From Haliotis asinina (lineage: Eukaryota > Mollusca > Gastropoda > Lepetellida > Haliotidae), in the NCBI RefSeq assembly GCF_037392515.1, contig NC_090283.1:23774749-23838748 (forward strand): a stretch of DNA of 64,000 nucleotides, read 5' to 3'. Position 1 is the stretch's first letter, and every line of letters starts with the position of its first letter. A program made the translations under genes and the position numbers. Positions 42,831-55,469 of the stretch are shown in pieces. The notes beneath the pieces were generated by a model. That model worked only from the letters and a program-made list of their open reading frames with translations. It ran no database searches and was not told the origin of the DNA.

Positions 42831-43778
42831 GTACTATAAACTACATGCAATCAGTCCGCTTCCCCTTACGAAAAACTCGGGTTTGTGAAGATCAACTTTA
42901 GCCCAGACGGTTTATCCAAAGATTGAGACGGTTACAGACAGCTGTCAAACAAGTTTAAAGTTCATTAAGAACATGCGTATATTTCGCACCACTTTGTACA
43001 TGACACCAAGTTAACCTGTACCACTAACCTGAATCTGATAGCTTACTCTTCGTTTAATTGAGGCTGACTCATCCAACCTCGGCTGTTTCCGTAGAGGACA
43101 ATTACATCACGGAATTGCCCGAGTCTTAGCTTCACACGTGTTTGGCAGCCTTAAAAGAGTTTATGTTAGCGGTTGGAAAAAGAGACCATAAATTCTCTGG
43201 TGAAATAAAGATATTACGATCTTTATATATTGACATTTAAAATTTTCTGTGAACGTGAGGTTGTAAATATCATATTTTCTCACGATTATGTCGGTTTCGA
43301 AATGTCTCGTAATGGCCTATGTAAATTTAGGGGATTCTTATGACAAATTATGCACCAAGGGAGATATTTGTTGCACATGACGATAAATAATGATAACATC
43401 GTATTGTAATACCTTCACAGTGGTGATAAATGCAAATAGGAAAGATGTGTAGAATACACGCAACCGATTACACGCTCCCATGATAAGTGAGTGAATATTG
43501 CTTTAAGCCGTAACGACAGTCTTGACGGACTTCGTGGCTTATAAATGTTAAAAATATGTTCCCTAGGGATGTAGATAGTAACAGACTCTTTGAAGCCTTT
43601 TCATTCTCGAAGCCGCGCCATATAGACGAGGATTTATGTGTTATTTACGAACTTCAACGTTAATTGTTAAAAAAACAAAAGTCTTATATAGAGTGGTCAG
43701 ATGTATCATGCGTTGTGTTTGGGATAGCACATTCTCTGTAAAATACATACACGTATTCTTTCATTGTATTGCATTTCA
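42831..43778. other. no gene seen
   Basis: Non-coding. A short SINE tail fragment (GTGAGTGAATATTGCTTTAA) lies near 43488. Confidence 0.4.
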
Positions 43779-43866
43779 TCGGGATTCGAACTCACACTCT
43801 GAGAGTCAGGCAAGTATTCTTCACTACACAAAGTCAGCCGCCCTGCCCACCCAGCCCCCGCGGAAG
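43779..43866 (-). repeat. tRNA-like retroposon head, Ser/Leu-like type
   Basis: On the minus strand: GGCGGCTGACTTTGTGTAGT, a long variable region TGCCTGACTCTCAGAG, B box GAGTTCGAATCCCG. Same type as 31541-31640. Acceptor ends do not pair. Confidence 0.6.
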
Positions 43867-44218
43867 TCTAGCGACTGATAGCCTTGACACATCTCTCTGT
43901 GCATCCCTTGACACGTATAAATCGGCACAGACATTTAAACTTTCTTTCTTTTGGAAGCTCCGAATGGGGTTGGGTGGATGTTGTATCAGTGACTTGCAAG
44001 TATGTGCAGGTTGTAAAATGTTTATGTCCACGTAAATACTCTCGTTTTTCTTGCATTCCACAAATCACGTCAAACCACCCACCATACAGTAGCTTTTCAT
44101 AAACAGAAGCATTTGTAACTCGATTCAGTTTCAAACATATCGGCGTGGAATGTGAATCGGAATTTATCGGCGTGGTGTTTCAACCAGCTTTTCGTGGATG
44201 GCGACGTCCATTAGTGCA

Positions 44219-44282
44219 TCATCATCATCATCGTCATCGTCATCGTCATCGTCCTCGTCCTCTTGGGGGGGGGGGGGGGGGG
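44219..44282. repeat. (CAT)n/(CGT)n repeat with an 18-G run
   Basis: CATCATCATCATCGTCATCG and following repeats, then an uninterrupted run of about 18 G (44265-44282) directly at the head of a SINE-B. The G run is error-prone and its length may be wrong in the assembly. Confidence 0.9.
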
Positions 44283-44525
44283 ATGAGTAGTCTTATGGTT
44301 AAGGCGTTCACTTGTCACGCCGAAGACCCGCGTTCGATTCCCCACATGGGCACAGATGTTTGAAGCCTATTTCTGGTGTCCCCCGCCGTGATATCGCTGG
44401 AATAATGTTAAAAGCGGCGTAAAACTAAACTCATTCGCTCACTGGATTGTCTGGTCCGGGTTCGATTTTATAAAGAACTGTGTAATTTAATCGTAACATT
44501 AGTTAGTGCGGCGTAAAACAATACA
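44283..44525 (+). mobile_element. chimeric SINE: SINE-B followed by SINE-A tail
   Basis: SINE-B from GAGTAGTCTTATGGTTAAGG through GCGGCGTAAAACTAAACTCA to TTCGCTCACT at 44442, then directly SINE-A sequence (ACTGGATTGTCTGGTCC, and further on GTGCGGCGTAAAACAATACAC). The junction falls on a CACT shared by the SINE-B tail and the SINE-A motif GATCACTGGATTG. Confidence 0.75.
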
Positions 44526-46724
44526 CAAGAACAGACGTCCAGTGCAGCGTTGAACAACAAATTGTTATTGCGATCATAAAAAAATATTGCAGTTTAATGT
44601 GATCATTATAATTATAATAACTGATAACGTCAAAAGTGCGTGTTGTGTAACATCATACTCAATTCTATCTCCTGCAAAAGGTGTTGTTTCAAATCCCTCA
44701 ATCACTATAAACATCACAACATCATCAACGAATCGGTAATGTCCCAATAGTAATTCTTAACATAGTAGCATTTATTAACATAAACCCGTCGCTCTGGAAG
44801 CTGCATTGCCTATTTAATATCCCTTTGCTCGAGAGAACCCGATACAGTCAGCAAGCGACGAAAGCCAGTCACAGAAAACGATCCAGTCAACGACACAAGC
44901 TCCACGTAAGATCGGTGAGGTCTCACTCCCGGGTAACGAGCAGACAGGTAACCCACATTCTTGTCACCAGAGGGCGCTCAGCTCATTAACAGGTGTGCAG
45001 CAAACACAGGTAAGATGATTTCCGCGGCAAGCGTTCGTCTATACGATAAGCATTTCAGTGCAGATAAATCCGATGTCTATTGCAATCACTTCGACTTCAA
45101 GGGCAGTGTTTGATTGACATGTGTCAAGCTGCAAGTGATCACAGCCTGGCGTGTTGTAGCGCAGTGTCGAACAGGTGAAGGGGGCATTGTAGGGGATTGG
45201 TCAAGTTGAACCGGTCCGGGTCCACGTTGTAAACATGTCCATTTCATTCACAACCCGTTTTGCAACATCGCAGTTATGAAACAGGTGACATTTTATATAT
45301 CACTTGCATGTTATCACTTGGTTCCCGTCTTGCCTCGTTTTAAGGTGAAAGTTTCGGTGGCGCGGGGACCTCGTGCGGTGTTTGTAAACAATCCCCTCAT
45401 TGCGTAACCACCGACACACAGGTCACCACGCTGTCATTAGTTACTGATGCGTCGCAATTACGTCCTCATACAGGATGCACGAACATCACGTGCATCTGCC
45501 GCAGATCAATTTTAAACTGTGTCACATGCACGTGAACCTTTGCTCGTCTCGAGCCCTGTCACATTCTGAATATGCTTAGACCAGGTTCCTCGACTTATGA
45601 ACGAAGCGTAACCAATTTGCTTTTCAGGGTGCAACTATGCGGACCAGTTTTATATTGGACGAAGGGTGTTATTGCGTTTGAAAAGCGACTTGTGCATATT
45701 GTGAATTCATAATGAACATTAAAAACGTCCCTTTGAAAGCTCAGCCCTATAAAAGCATTACGAAAGCTAACTTACATACACGCCATGCGACAAATGCTTA
45801 TACACAGTTGACTATGTAACCGAACACCTGTGCTGGCACTGATCGATATGAGCAATATTGCATGTGCTCTGACACGTCAATACACCTTCCTACTGCTGTG
45901 CGGATTTCACTGTAATCAGGCACATGTGCAGTTGACATTTGATGAAACTGAAATGTACTTTTGTCAGTTTCACCTTCGGTCCTCGACGCGTGCTAATCAC
46001 TGCAATATAAATGAAAGGGAACTTTCATAAAGGGATTGGGTGTGTGTGTGATTTTTTTTGGAAAAACATGAACAATGTGAATGACCCCCATCCTGAACCC
46101 GATCCAAATATGATCCTGTTATGATCCCGTTATGATCCTGTTACGTCAAGCACTGGTTCACAAAGACCAGTCCTAAACACGATCTTCATAGGCACCTCCT
46201 TTAAGCTGCCGAATCTGCCAATGAACATTTTTGTCACTTAAGTTAATGCAACCGGGATTTAATTCTCAGTCGGATTTACACGATCAATCTGATCCCGAAG
46301 CATGAAGTACGGGATGGTGTTTGATTCAAGCTCAACACGAAGATATGACAGAAATGTACAAATGTCAGTTACACCAACGAAATGTAAGTTAGCGCTCTGA
46401 CTTTCGTTATGAAAACGGAAATATCCGAAGATTTTCAAATGCTACGAAATTTTCCGAATGCATGTCAAAATCCCGGTTTTCGGTCAATGTATCGTAATAC
46501 GTATCTTTTTCATGTCTGCACATGCAAATATCGGTAAACCGGTTATATGGCGCAGTCCTAGTTACCGGATCTGCGCGAGTTTTATTGTCAAAGGTAATAT
46601 ATTATCCTTATGTCTACGGCCACGTTTGTTAAGATACTGAACTGACTCTCCTGCTGACAGACACTGCTCTTTTCACCCATCAAACTACGCACTGTACTTC
46701 ATGGTACCTATTCAGAACATGATA
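44526..46724. other. no gene seen apart from a candidate first exon
   Basis: Holds the possible TATA/first-exon region at 44811-45009 and a SINE-A fragment near 46143-46192. No coding exon. Confidence 0.4.
44811..45009 (+). promoter_or_regulatory. candidate core promoter and untranslated first exon
   Basis: TATTTAATAT at 44811-44820 is followed about 30 bp later by GATACAGTCAGC, and then by two donor-like sites: CTCCAC/GTAAGA (44905) and AACACAG/GTAAGA (45009). The spacing suits a TATA-driven first exon. The next plus-strand coding exon with an acceptor before its ATG is the LRR gene at 60988, so this could be its 5' UTR exon across about 16 kb. All inference from short signals. Confidence 0.25.
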
Positions 46725-46951
46725 GGAGCGGTAGGGTAGCCTAATGGTTGGTGCGTCCGCTTGACACGTTGAAGCCCGGGGTTCGATTCCCACATGAGTA
46801 CAATATTATGTGGGGAGTCCATTTCTGTTGTCCCTCGCCTTGATATCGCTGGAATAGTGCTAAAACATCACTGGATTGTCTGGTCCATACTCGTTTATTA
46901 ACAGACAGACGCCGCATAGCTGGAACATTGCTGTGTGCGGGGTCGGACGAC
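46725..46951 (+). mobile_element. chimeric SINE: SINE-B followed by SINE-A tail
   Basis: SINE-B head (GGTAGGGTAGCCTAATGG, B box GGTTCGATTCCC) and body run to GCTGGAATAGTGCTAAAACA, then switch near 46867 to SINE-A (TCACTGGATTGTCTGGTCCA, CATAGCTGGAACATTGCTG). Second instance of the same junction type as at 44283-44525. Confidence 0.75.
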
Positions 46952-47636
46952 AACCCACATTTAACAGATTTTGTTCATCATTATACGTCATCAAAAATTT
47001 ATAGGATGCGGAAACAGCAAATCTATGCTCAGTGTGACCCTTTGATGTCACACACGTATAACCAGTTGATATCCGGATTAACGGAGCTCAAAACTAATTC
47101 AAATACATTTAAAAAGTATGTAAAGTGTTTATATGCTCCGCAAGTTTAAATACACGCCCTTTTACGTCATCGCAAAATGATTCATCAGAGAGAGTCGATT
47201 GTATTCACACTGAAGCTCATTCGGTAGTCAGCGGAATAACTCGAGCTGAACCGATTGAATCCGACAGGACCCGAGTAAACTGGAATATGGCATCACTTAA
47301 TCCTTGACACCAAGCAAGCGTCAGATGAATGGATATGCCAGTGAAAGTCTAAAACGATATCTGCGTATATAACAGGCGTCATAGAAAGTCGCCGTGTATT
47401 TAATTACCCTTTTTTCAAACATTCTTACAATTTTTACATTTCTTTCAGAGGAATTAGAGTAGTCGTAGCTTTAGGATCACTTGTGGTCATTCACGCAGAG
47501 GTACGTTTGCTTTAAGACGATCGTTTACGAAGCGACCGTAGCGCTGAGGCGATCTTAACTTTCATACTTTAACACAGACTTACGACCATCGCAGTGTTTC
47601 GATTGCTATGGTAAATAGACCCATATGTTGAAGTAT

Positions 47637-47832
47637 AGGGGGAGGTGGGGTAGCCCAGTGGTTAAAGCGTTCTCTCGTCACACCGAAGGCCCGGGTTCTA
47701 TTCCCAGCGTGGGTACAATGTGTGAAGACCATTTCTGGTGTCCCCGGCCGTGATATTGCTAGAGTATATATATTGTTTATTGCTAGAGTATATATATTGT
47801 TAAAAGCGTAGTAAAACAAAACTCACTCATTC
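47637..47832 (+). mobile_element. SINE-B copy with internal duplication
   Basis: Good head (GGTGGGGTAGCCCAGTGG, TTAAAGCGTTCTCTCGTCAC) and body. TTGCTAGAGTATATATATTG is duplicated in tandem at 47757-47804, where the family has a single GCTGGAATATTG. Confidence 0.88.
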
Positions 47833-48913
47833 GGGTAGGTAACGTCTCGGTATTAATAACGCATTGTTCTGCCAATCCCTGTGCAGATTTAACCCTCGAT
47901 GCCAATAATCGGACTGACGCGATCAGTGGATAACTCGAATTAATAGTTCCCAGGACATCGAGAGAACAAACTTTCCCTTAAATGCAGTCGAATCTGTACA
48001 AATTGAACATGCTCTCTGAAAAAACCTTAATGGATATCATCGTAAAAATATCAGCTACACCAATGACACAATTTTATGTTTTAAGTAACCGGCTGATATA
48101 AACTGGAAATGAATCCCGTGTTAGTCTAAGCTTTGAACTAGGTCAAGACCATGTGTTAAACTGCCCCCCCCCCCCCCCCATCTTCGATATTCCTGTACAC
48201 TGAATGTACACTGAATTGTGTGCAGCAGAAACATCGACCAGTCTCGTTCAACACTTGTTATGTCACTTTTTTTAACCAGCACTGTATCGGAGCGCATTGA
48301 TCAGCGTTAATGCAGCATTATGCAGTAGAACAATACCCTTGAAAAGGAGACCACTCAAGTGTGCATTTCCTCTCTGAAATATCGATTTACAAGTGTGATA
48401 GTGGTAAATGTGTATCCAGGTGTTCGTGGCGCGTACCATTGAAACTTGTAGCGTCACAATTGTCATTACGGGGTGCTGGATAAGAAAAGCGTTGGATCGA
48501 TATTTAGGGCTTGAAACGTTGACGGATGGTGATGAATTGTGAGAACACTAGCATATATTCTAGTTAAGGTATCATCCACGCAGTTTGAATGTGTACGAAT
48601 GTAAGACAAAATCTGACAGAATCGGTATTTCCGTTATCTGATGTATCTATTTATTTATCTATAGTAACTGCGAACATGAATGCTCACATGGAAATTTGTT
48701 TGCAATATAGTGATGATGGTGATCAACATTTGGTTTACATCATGACTTCTGGAGTTGCGTCCCCTTGCCTTGCCAGAATCCTCTAGTCCTTGTTCCTTTA
48801 TACAGTCCATGTCCAAGACACCGCAATTACCCTGGCCACACCGGAAACATTCTTGGTATATCAACAGTGCTCGCTGTTATGACTAAAGTAGTAACGCCTT
48901 GGAGATAATAATA
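47833..48913. other. no gene seen
   Basis: Contains a poly-C run at about 48164-48179. Short frames near 48589-48864 have no domain. Confidence 0.4.
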
Positions 48914-48914
48914 G

Positions 48915-48946
<32 letters not shown>

Positions 48947-49010
48947 GTCGTCGTCGTCGTCGTCGTCGTCACCGTCGTCACCGTCGTCACCGTCGTCATC
49001 ATCATCACAG
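48914..49010. repeat. (CAT)n(CGT)n microsatellite
   Basis: Perfect CAT repeats, then CGT repeats, then CACCGTCGT units. The antisense strand would read poly-Asp. Confidence 0.95.
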
Positions 49011-49417
49011 AAACCACAGACATTTTTTTTATTTCTGTAGATATGTCGACACGGGCATTTATAATATAATTCTGTGTCACATACAGAAATCGAAGTTTGG
49101 TCACGTGTTATTGTAGATCTTCCAGACGCAGGGTATCGCGCGATGATCATCTTTAAAACATGTCGAAGGCAGGAAGTCAGTTATCCCCATGTATAGTGTT
49201 CCTGGCATCAATATTGCCGGAATAATGGCATAGACCGTGTCAGATTCAACTTATACATTCGAAATTACGTCATCACTATAATGCCACTCCATATAGTCAA
49301 GCGTAATTCGGTTCAATCACGTAACCGTCTAAATCTCATTTTCAGTTCGGAATGATTGCTGTAATCAGTGATTTGCGTATGGATACATATTTAAAACAAT
49401 ACATAAATTAAAAACCA

Positions 49418-50000
49418 AACCCACACTACCGGTCCACTCACCCTCACCAGAGAACCCACACTACCACCCGGGACAAAGACCTCTCACTACCGGTCCACCC
49501 ACCCTCGGTAAAGACCTCACACTACTGGTCCACCTACCCTCGCCAGGAAACCCACTCTAATGGTCCACCCACCCTTGTTAAAGATCTCTCACTATCGATC
49601 CACCTGGAGACATCTCACTATCTGTCTATCAACCCTAGCCCACCCACCGGCCTGGAGACCCCACACTGTTCATCCACCCACCTCTCGCAAGAGGCATCCA
49701 ATAACAAGCCTTCGCTAGAGACCTGTCAGCCGCTTTATCTCCATCGCCGACTACCCAAAATCACCCACCCTTTTAAACAGACCGTTATTACCGGGCCGAC
49801 ACCCATCGCTAGAGTACACCCACCCGTCGTTTGGGACAACAACCCGCCAACCCACTCATCTCTCTATGGGCACCACTCACCACCAGCAGTCCACCCGAGC
49901 TTATGATCTCCCTTCACCTGCCAACCCTGAACCACTCATCTCTAACTTGAGACCACCCACCAGCGGCTCATCCACCACAACCACGTCACCTCGCGTCTGC
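49418..50000. repeat. degenerate C-rich minisatellite
   Basis: Irregular units of about 35-45 bp with CACACTACCGGTCCACCCAC and CCTCGCCAGAGACC-like text. Divergence rises to the right. Confidence 0.75.
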
Positions 50001-51417
50001 AGTTAACACACATACATTCTCAACACAGGGACTCATCGCTGAATAGACCTTCCCCTGTCTCATATATCAATTTCAAGGTGTCTGTTTGTCATGAGTTGGA
50101 CCCACCCGTCTAAATAACCCCTACCCCATCTAATCGAGTGGTATGACAAACGGTTTCCGGCCATGAAATATGCGAGAAAAATCTTATCACGTATCTCCAT
50201 TTACAGTAAATTGATATGCTGTATAAAACTCGCTTCACACCGTAAACACAAGACTCGGTTCTCCACGGAGACAAAGATGTTTCAGAATAATGTTATTGGT
50301 GCTGAAATATACACATATAAACGGTATTGCCTCTAAAGACAGTTCATACAATGTTTTGTTTTATCCCGATGTAGTAGTCCGGTTTTTCATCTTCTGAACA
50401 GTCACGTGACTTTCAGCATCACGTTATCTCCGCCTATTAGTGTCGGCGTTAAAGGTAATAGCATCTTTACAACTATACTCATGTCACAGGGTGTCTCAAG
50501 CCTTTCTAAACTCACCCGTAATATTATCCTCGCAACTAATCCCCAATTGTGACTTTATTGTCAACCATCTTCAGCGAACCGTCACCCACCATTCAACGTC
50601 CACAGCATGATAACGTAACGCTTACGGCTAGACTTACGTTAACACTCGCTTCAGCTGCAGTCAAGCCAATGACAATGTGATATGTAATCATGATTCGGGC
50701 CAACCCTTTAAGTCATTAGCCCGAACTGAGCCTCTTACTCGTAACTAGATCATGTATTCTCACTAATAAGGCTACATTATAGCCCTTATAAGCCGTGAAT
50801 ATTACGCGGCTTAACTATTTGCGGGTCGTTACGTTTTTCACGCTCTTACAGCTTCGATGTACCAGACTGGCTACCTGGGTAACTGAGTTTTAGTTTCTTG
50901 ACATTCAGCACAATGTAGTGATTATATATCATACAGAAGGTTCACGCAAAGAGTGGATGTGATACACATTGTGGCACTATAACGAGATTTGGGATGCAGA
51001 TAAGATGCATACAATCAAAGATGTGTCCCATCCCTACCCAACCCCCTCCAAAAAGCAATACCAACCAAGCAAACCTCCACCATTACCACCACCTCCAGAT
51101 CGATGCTGGTGCTGTTGAACACTGGATTGTCTGGTTAAACCGCTGTCGTACAAGTGTCTAATTAGCAAACCCAAGAAAGCAAACTCATGATACACACAAT
51201 GTATAATTTAACCAGTTCGGCCTTGTCTACCCATCGTTTCCATGACGACACACGCGTTGGTTCCCTCATGAAGCTTGAGGCCTAAAATATTTATGCAATA
51301 AGTGGATGTATTTTGATCTCCCCTGATCACAGCATCTTAATAAGACTATCTACATGTGCTCCGCACTGTCTTGCGTCCTTGACATATAGTATAATATTTG
51401 TTTTGTCCTCATTTATG
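50001..51417. other. no gene seen
   Basis: Non-coding; a short SINE-A fragment at 51096-51150 (CCAGATCGATGCTGGTGCTG, CACTGGATTGTCTGG). Confidence 0.4.
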
Positions 51418-51580
51418 TGGGCGGTGGGGGTAATCTAGTGGTTAGAGCCTTCGCTCGTCACGCCACACCCGTCCTTGATTCCCCACATGGGTACAACGAG
51501 TGAAGCTCATTTCTTGTGTCCCTTGCCGTAATATTGTTAGAATATTTCTGAAACCGGTGTAAATCAAATTATTACCCTTA
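51418..51580 (+). mobile_element. SINE-B copy
   Basis: GGGCGGTGGGGGTAATCTAG, TTCGCTCGTCACGCC, CCCCACATGGGTACAACGAG, CCGTAATATTGTTAGAATAT. The B box is damaged (CTTGATTCC). Confidence 0.8.
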
Positions 51581-51703
51581 CTGGTGATTGCCATATTTGG
51601 CATATAAAATGACCAACACAAGACCGGTCCCTATCCACGCCTAAGTTACTATTGGTTAGGATCCGTTGCCACATTGAATGTCAAGGGCAAAGAGTGACAA
51701 AGA

Positions 51704-51704
<1 letters not shown>

Positions 51705-51768
<64 letters not shown>
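51705..51768. repeat. (AAC)n microsatellite
   Basis: About 21 perfect AAC repeats. Confidence 0.95.
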
Positions 51769-52112
51769 GACAAAATAATAAAATATAATAAAAATCTGAC
51801 AAAGGAAAGAAAGCACCCACCATGTAACTTGTCAAGTATTGCAGGTACATGCGCTTAACCACTGGTTTGCGTTCTAATGCTTTTTCCACCATCTCATATC
51901 TTTCATTTTTCAATACTTTTACTGATGTAGATTTTTTTCCAGTTTCATAAAGGTGTGACGTAAGAAACAGTTTGATACTTTGTCAGAATACTAAGCTGTG
52001 CCACGCCATACCATTCTAATAGTATGCTATGCGCACCAACCTATTCTTATACGCCCTTAATGCGGTATCTTGTATACGATGTGTAATCGTTGTTAAGAAC
52101 GTTGGCTGTCCC

Positions 52113-52280
52113 TTGAGTGATCGAGTGAATTTAGTTTTACGCCACACTCAACAATATTTCAGCTATATGGCAGCGGTCTGGACCAGACAACCCAGTGATC
52201 AGAGAGCTTGACTATCCGACCCCGTTAGTCGCTTCCTACGACAAGCTTGGGTTATTGAAGATCAGTTCTAACCTGGATTG
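52113..52280 (-). mobile_element. SINE-A copy, internally deleted
   Basis: GAGTGAATTTAGTTTTACGC, CAATATTTCAGCTATATGGC, GGACCAGACAACCCAGTGAT, then a jump to CCCGTTAGTCGCTTCCTACG. The AACAACATGAGCATCGATC part is missing. Confidence 0.8.
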
Positions 52281-52435
52281 AGTCAAGAGTGTTCGAGTAG
52301 TAACATGATTCGATAACGATTTATCTGTTCAAGATAACGACCTTATATCAGATTAGCTGTATGTAAGGTATTGTGAAGAAACAGCGTATACGATAAGGAT
52401 GTATACACAGTGTACATTGTGATGACATGAAGAGG

Positions 52436-52861
52436 CGAGACAATGCTCTACCAGCGTTGTGAAGGCGGAGACATAGAACGCTGAGATGGAGTAGTGGACA
52501 GTGACGACGAGGATACAGGGTAGTGACGGCGTAGACGTAGGGTAGTGATCGCGTAGCTGTTGGATAGTGACGGCGTAGATATAGGGTAGTAACAGCGTAG
52601 ATATAAGATAGTGATCGCGTAGGATAAGATGTCATCACGCAGACATAAGACAGTGATCGCGTAGCTATTGGATAGAGACGGCGCAGGTCTAGAGTAGTGA
52701 CAGCTTAGTTATTGGGTAGTGACGGCACAGACAAAGGTCACTGACGGCTCAGATAAAGAGTAGTGACAATAGTGACAGTTTGTATGTAGAGAAGTCACGA
52801 AGCAAGCGCAAAGTAATGATCACGCAAGCAAAGCGAGTGGTGACAACGTGGACGTAGAGGA
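52436..52861. repeat. diverged 22-bp repeat flank of the satellite
   Basis: Poorly conserved 22-bp units such as GTAGTGACGGCGTAGACGTA GG, alternating with ATCGCGTAGCTGTTGGATAG. Similarity increases toward the core array. Confidence 0.8.
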
Positions 52862-54098
52862 GTGACGGCGTATATAGAGGGCAGTGACGACGCCAACAGA
52901 CGGTAGTGACGACGTACGTAGAGGGCAGTGACGACGCCGACAGACGGTAGTGACGGCGTACATAGAGGGCAGTGACGACGCCGACAGACGGTAGTGACGG
53001 CGTACATAGAGGGCAGTGACGACGCCGACAGACGGTAGTGACGACGTACACAGAGGGCAGTGACGACGCCGACAGACGGTAGTGACGGCGTACATAGAGG
53101 GCAGTGACGACGCCGACAGACGGTAGTGACGACGTACACAGAGGGCAGTGACGACGCCGACAGACGGTAGTGACGACGTACGTAGAGGGCAGTGACGACG
53201 CCGACAGACGGTAGTGACGGCGTACATAGAGGGCAGTGACGACGCCGACAGACGGTAGTGACGGCGTACATAGAGGGCAGTGACGACGCCGACAGACGGT
53301 AGTGACGGCGTACATAGAGGGCAGTGACGACGCCGACAGACGGTAGTGACGGCGTACATAGAGGGCAGTGACGACGCCGACAGACGGTAGTGACGGCGTA
53401 CATAGAGGGCAGTGACGACGCGAAGAGACGGTAGTGACGGCGTACATAGAGGGCAGTGACGACGCCGACAGACGGTAGTGACGGCGTACATAGAGGGCAG
53501 TGACGACGCCGACAGACGGTAGTGACGACGTACATAGAGGGCAGTGACGACGCCAAGAGACGGTAGTGACGGCGTACATAGAGGGCAGTGACGACGCGAA
53601 GAGACGGTAGTGACGGCGTACATAGAGGGCAGTGACGACGCCGACAGACGGTAGTGACGGCGTACATAGAGGGCAGTGACGACGCCGACAGACGGTAGTG
53701 ACGACGTACATAGAGGGCAGTGACGACGCCGACAGACGGTAGTGACGACGTACATAGAGGGCAGTGACGACGCCGACAGACGGTAGTGACGACGTACATA
53801 GAGGGCAGTGACGACGCCAACAGACGGTAGTGACGACGTACGTAGAGGGCAGTGACGACGCCGACAGACGGTAGTGACGGCGTACATAGAGGGCAGTGAC
53901 GACGCCAAGAGACGGTAGTGACGGCGTACATAGAGGGCAGTGATGACGCCGACAGACGGTAGTGACGACGTGCATAGAGGGCAGTGACGACGCCGACAGA
54001 CGGTAGTGACGACGTACATAGAGGGCAGTGACGACGCCGACAGACGGTAGTGACGACGTACATAGAGGGCAGTGACGACGCCGACAGACGGTAGTGAC
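52862..54098. repeat. 22-bp/44-bp higher-order satellite array
   Basis: About 28 copies of a 44-bp unit made of two related 22-mers, GACGACGCCGACAGACGGTA GT and GACGGCGTACATAGAGGGCA GT. Variants (CGAAGAGACGG, GTACGTAGAGG, GTACACAGAGG) recur in blocks. Since 44 is not a multiple of 3 and no minus frame has a stop, all three minus-strand frames are open for about 440 codons with the same 44-residue pattern. Judged non-coding. Confidence 0.95.
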
Positions 54099-54130
54099 AA
54101 CGGACATGTAGAGTAGTCACGACGCACACA

Positions 54131-55281
54131 CACAAGAGAAATGAACACCTTTGTAGTGAAGACTTCGAGATTAGGCTAGTGACGTGGAATACTGTTGTAC
54201 TGAATTGAGTCGAATTTGAGTTCGCGTATTTTGCATTAGACGCAGGTTGCTGTGATCAGGAACCTGTGATCATGCGAACGTATGTCAGTATCATACATGA
54301 AGCTGTAGCACGTTTGAACCACATGGACGCGAGTCAAATTCGATCGGAAAAACTCAGCTTGTTGCATAAAGTCTCAAAGTTGGATTATGCGACGTTAAAC
54401 AATACTCAGTGTCATTAATGTCGCTGACTTGAGAATCAAAACTTGCTATGTTAAATCTGTACGTACGTTACAATATATTCTCAAAAGGATCCGTCATCTT
54501 CTGAGATCTCTTATATCAGTACAGCACATAACATAACCCACCACCTCCCGCCGACTTTCGTCACGGATCACTAAACAGGATCCTCTTCAGTTTCGACCCA
54601 GTCGTCACCCGTCTACGAACTCCCCACCCCTAGTGCGTGGGAATTCCTTCCCCTTTGTTCACTAGTCTCTTTACCTGCATCCACACTCTCAGATCCATAT
54701 GACCCTCATTTCACCCGACCTACCCGTCCACCCCACCCCCAGGACAAATTATAACTCTGTATCCTCTTTCTTCCCCGGGAAACCTCACCTCTCCCATGGT
54801 TTCGATCGAAGACACATGGAGAGAGTGCCTTCACATCACGAAATTATCCGGCAGGATAGCTTGGATTATCTTGAATGACAAGGAGCAAGGCCACAGATTG
54901 GAAGTGGGTCAGCCCCGATGAGATACTATATTCTTACCACTTGAGCTGCACTCCATTTGATTGTCAGACGCTCCAGGATTCCCAGAGTCTTCTCGCTACG
55001 CTGACTAACCTCATTATAGTACGCTAACCTCAAACAGGAGTCCCGGGGGTTAAGAATTAAACAGTTCTCGGTTCACCACTTCGACCCGTTGGTGGTATCT
55101 TTTCCATTCCCATATTCTGTTACGGAGAAACACCCAAGATATTATTTCTTTACAATGCCCCTGTTACATTAACACCCAAAGTCATAAGCGCTTAGATTTA
55201 GTTATCTTGAGACATATGCAATTAAACTTCACTTGAAACCTTTTCTGTTAGAGTCGAAAATGTCACAGTGTACCACTGTTT
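54131..55281. other. no gene seen
   Basis: C-rich stretch at about 54535-54790, otherwise unremarkable. Confidence 0.4.
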
Positions 55282-55412
55282 TAAATGAATGAGTCGAGTT
55301 TGCCGCCGCACATGGCACTACTGTAGTATCGGCACGGCGTAGGAAACCAGGAATCGGTTTCAGACATTTTCTGTCATGCTTAGACTCAAACCCGGACCGT
55401 CCATACTTAATG
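55282..55412 (-). mobile_element. SINE-B-like copy with CATT-type tail
   Basis: AAATGAATGAGTCGAGTTTG, CCGCCGCACATGGCACTACT, AACCAGGAATCGGTTTCAGA, B-box complement AGACTCAAACCCGGACC. A variant family sharing the SINE-B plan but with a (CATT)n tail. Confidence 0.65.
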
Positions 55413-55469
55413 CACATCGAAGAAATGCATCCTTTCTCTTGAAAATGCCTTGGAGACATGGTGCACCGT

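Noticed and set aside
52749..54148. Three overlapping minus-strand frames of about 442-452 codons
   Set aside because: All give the same 44-residue pattern because a 44-bp satellite unit has no stop in any phase; no gene signals around it.
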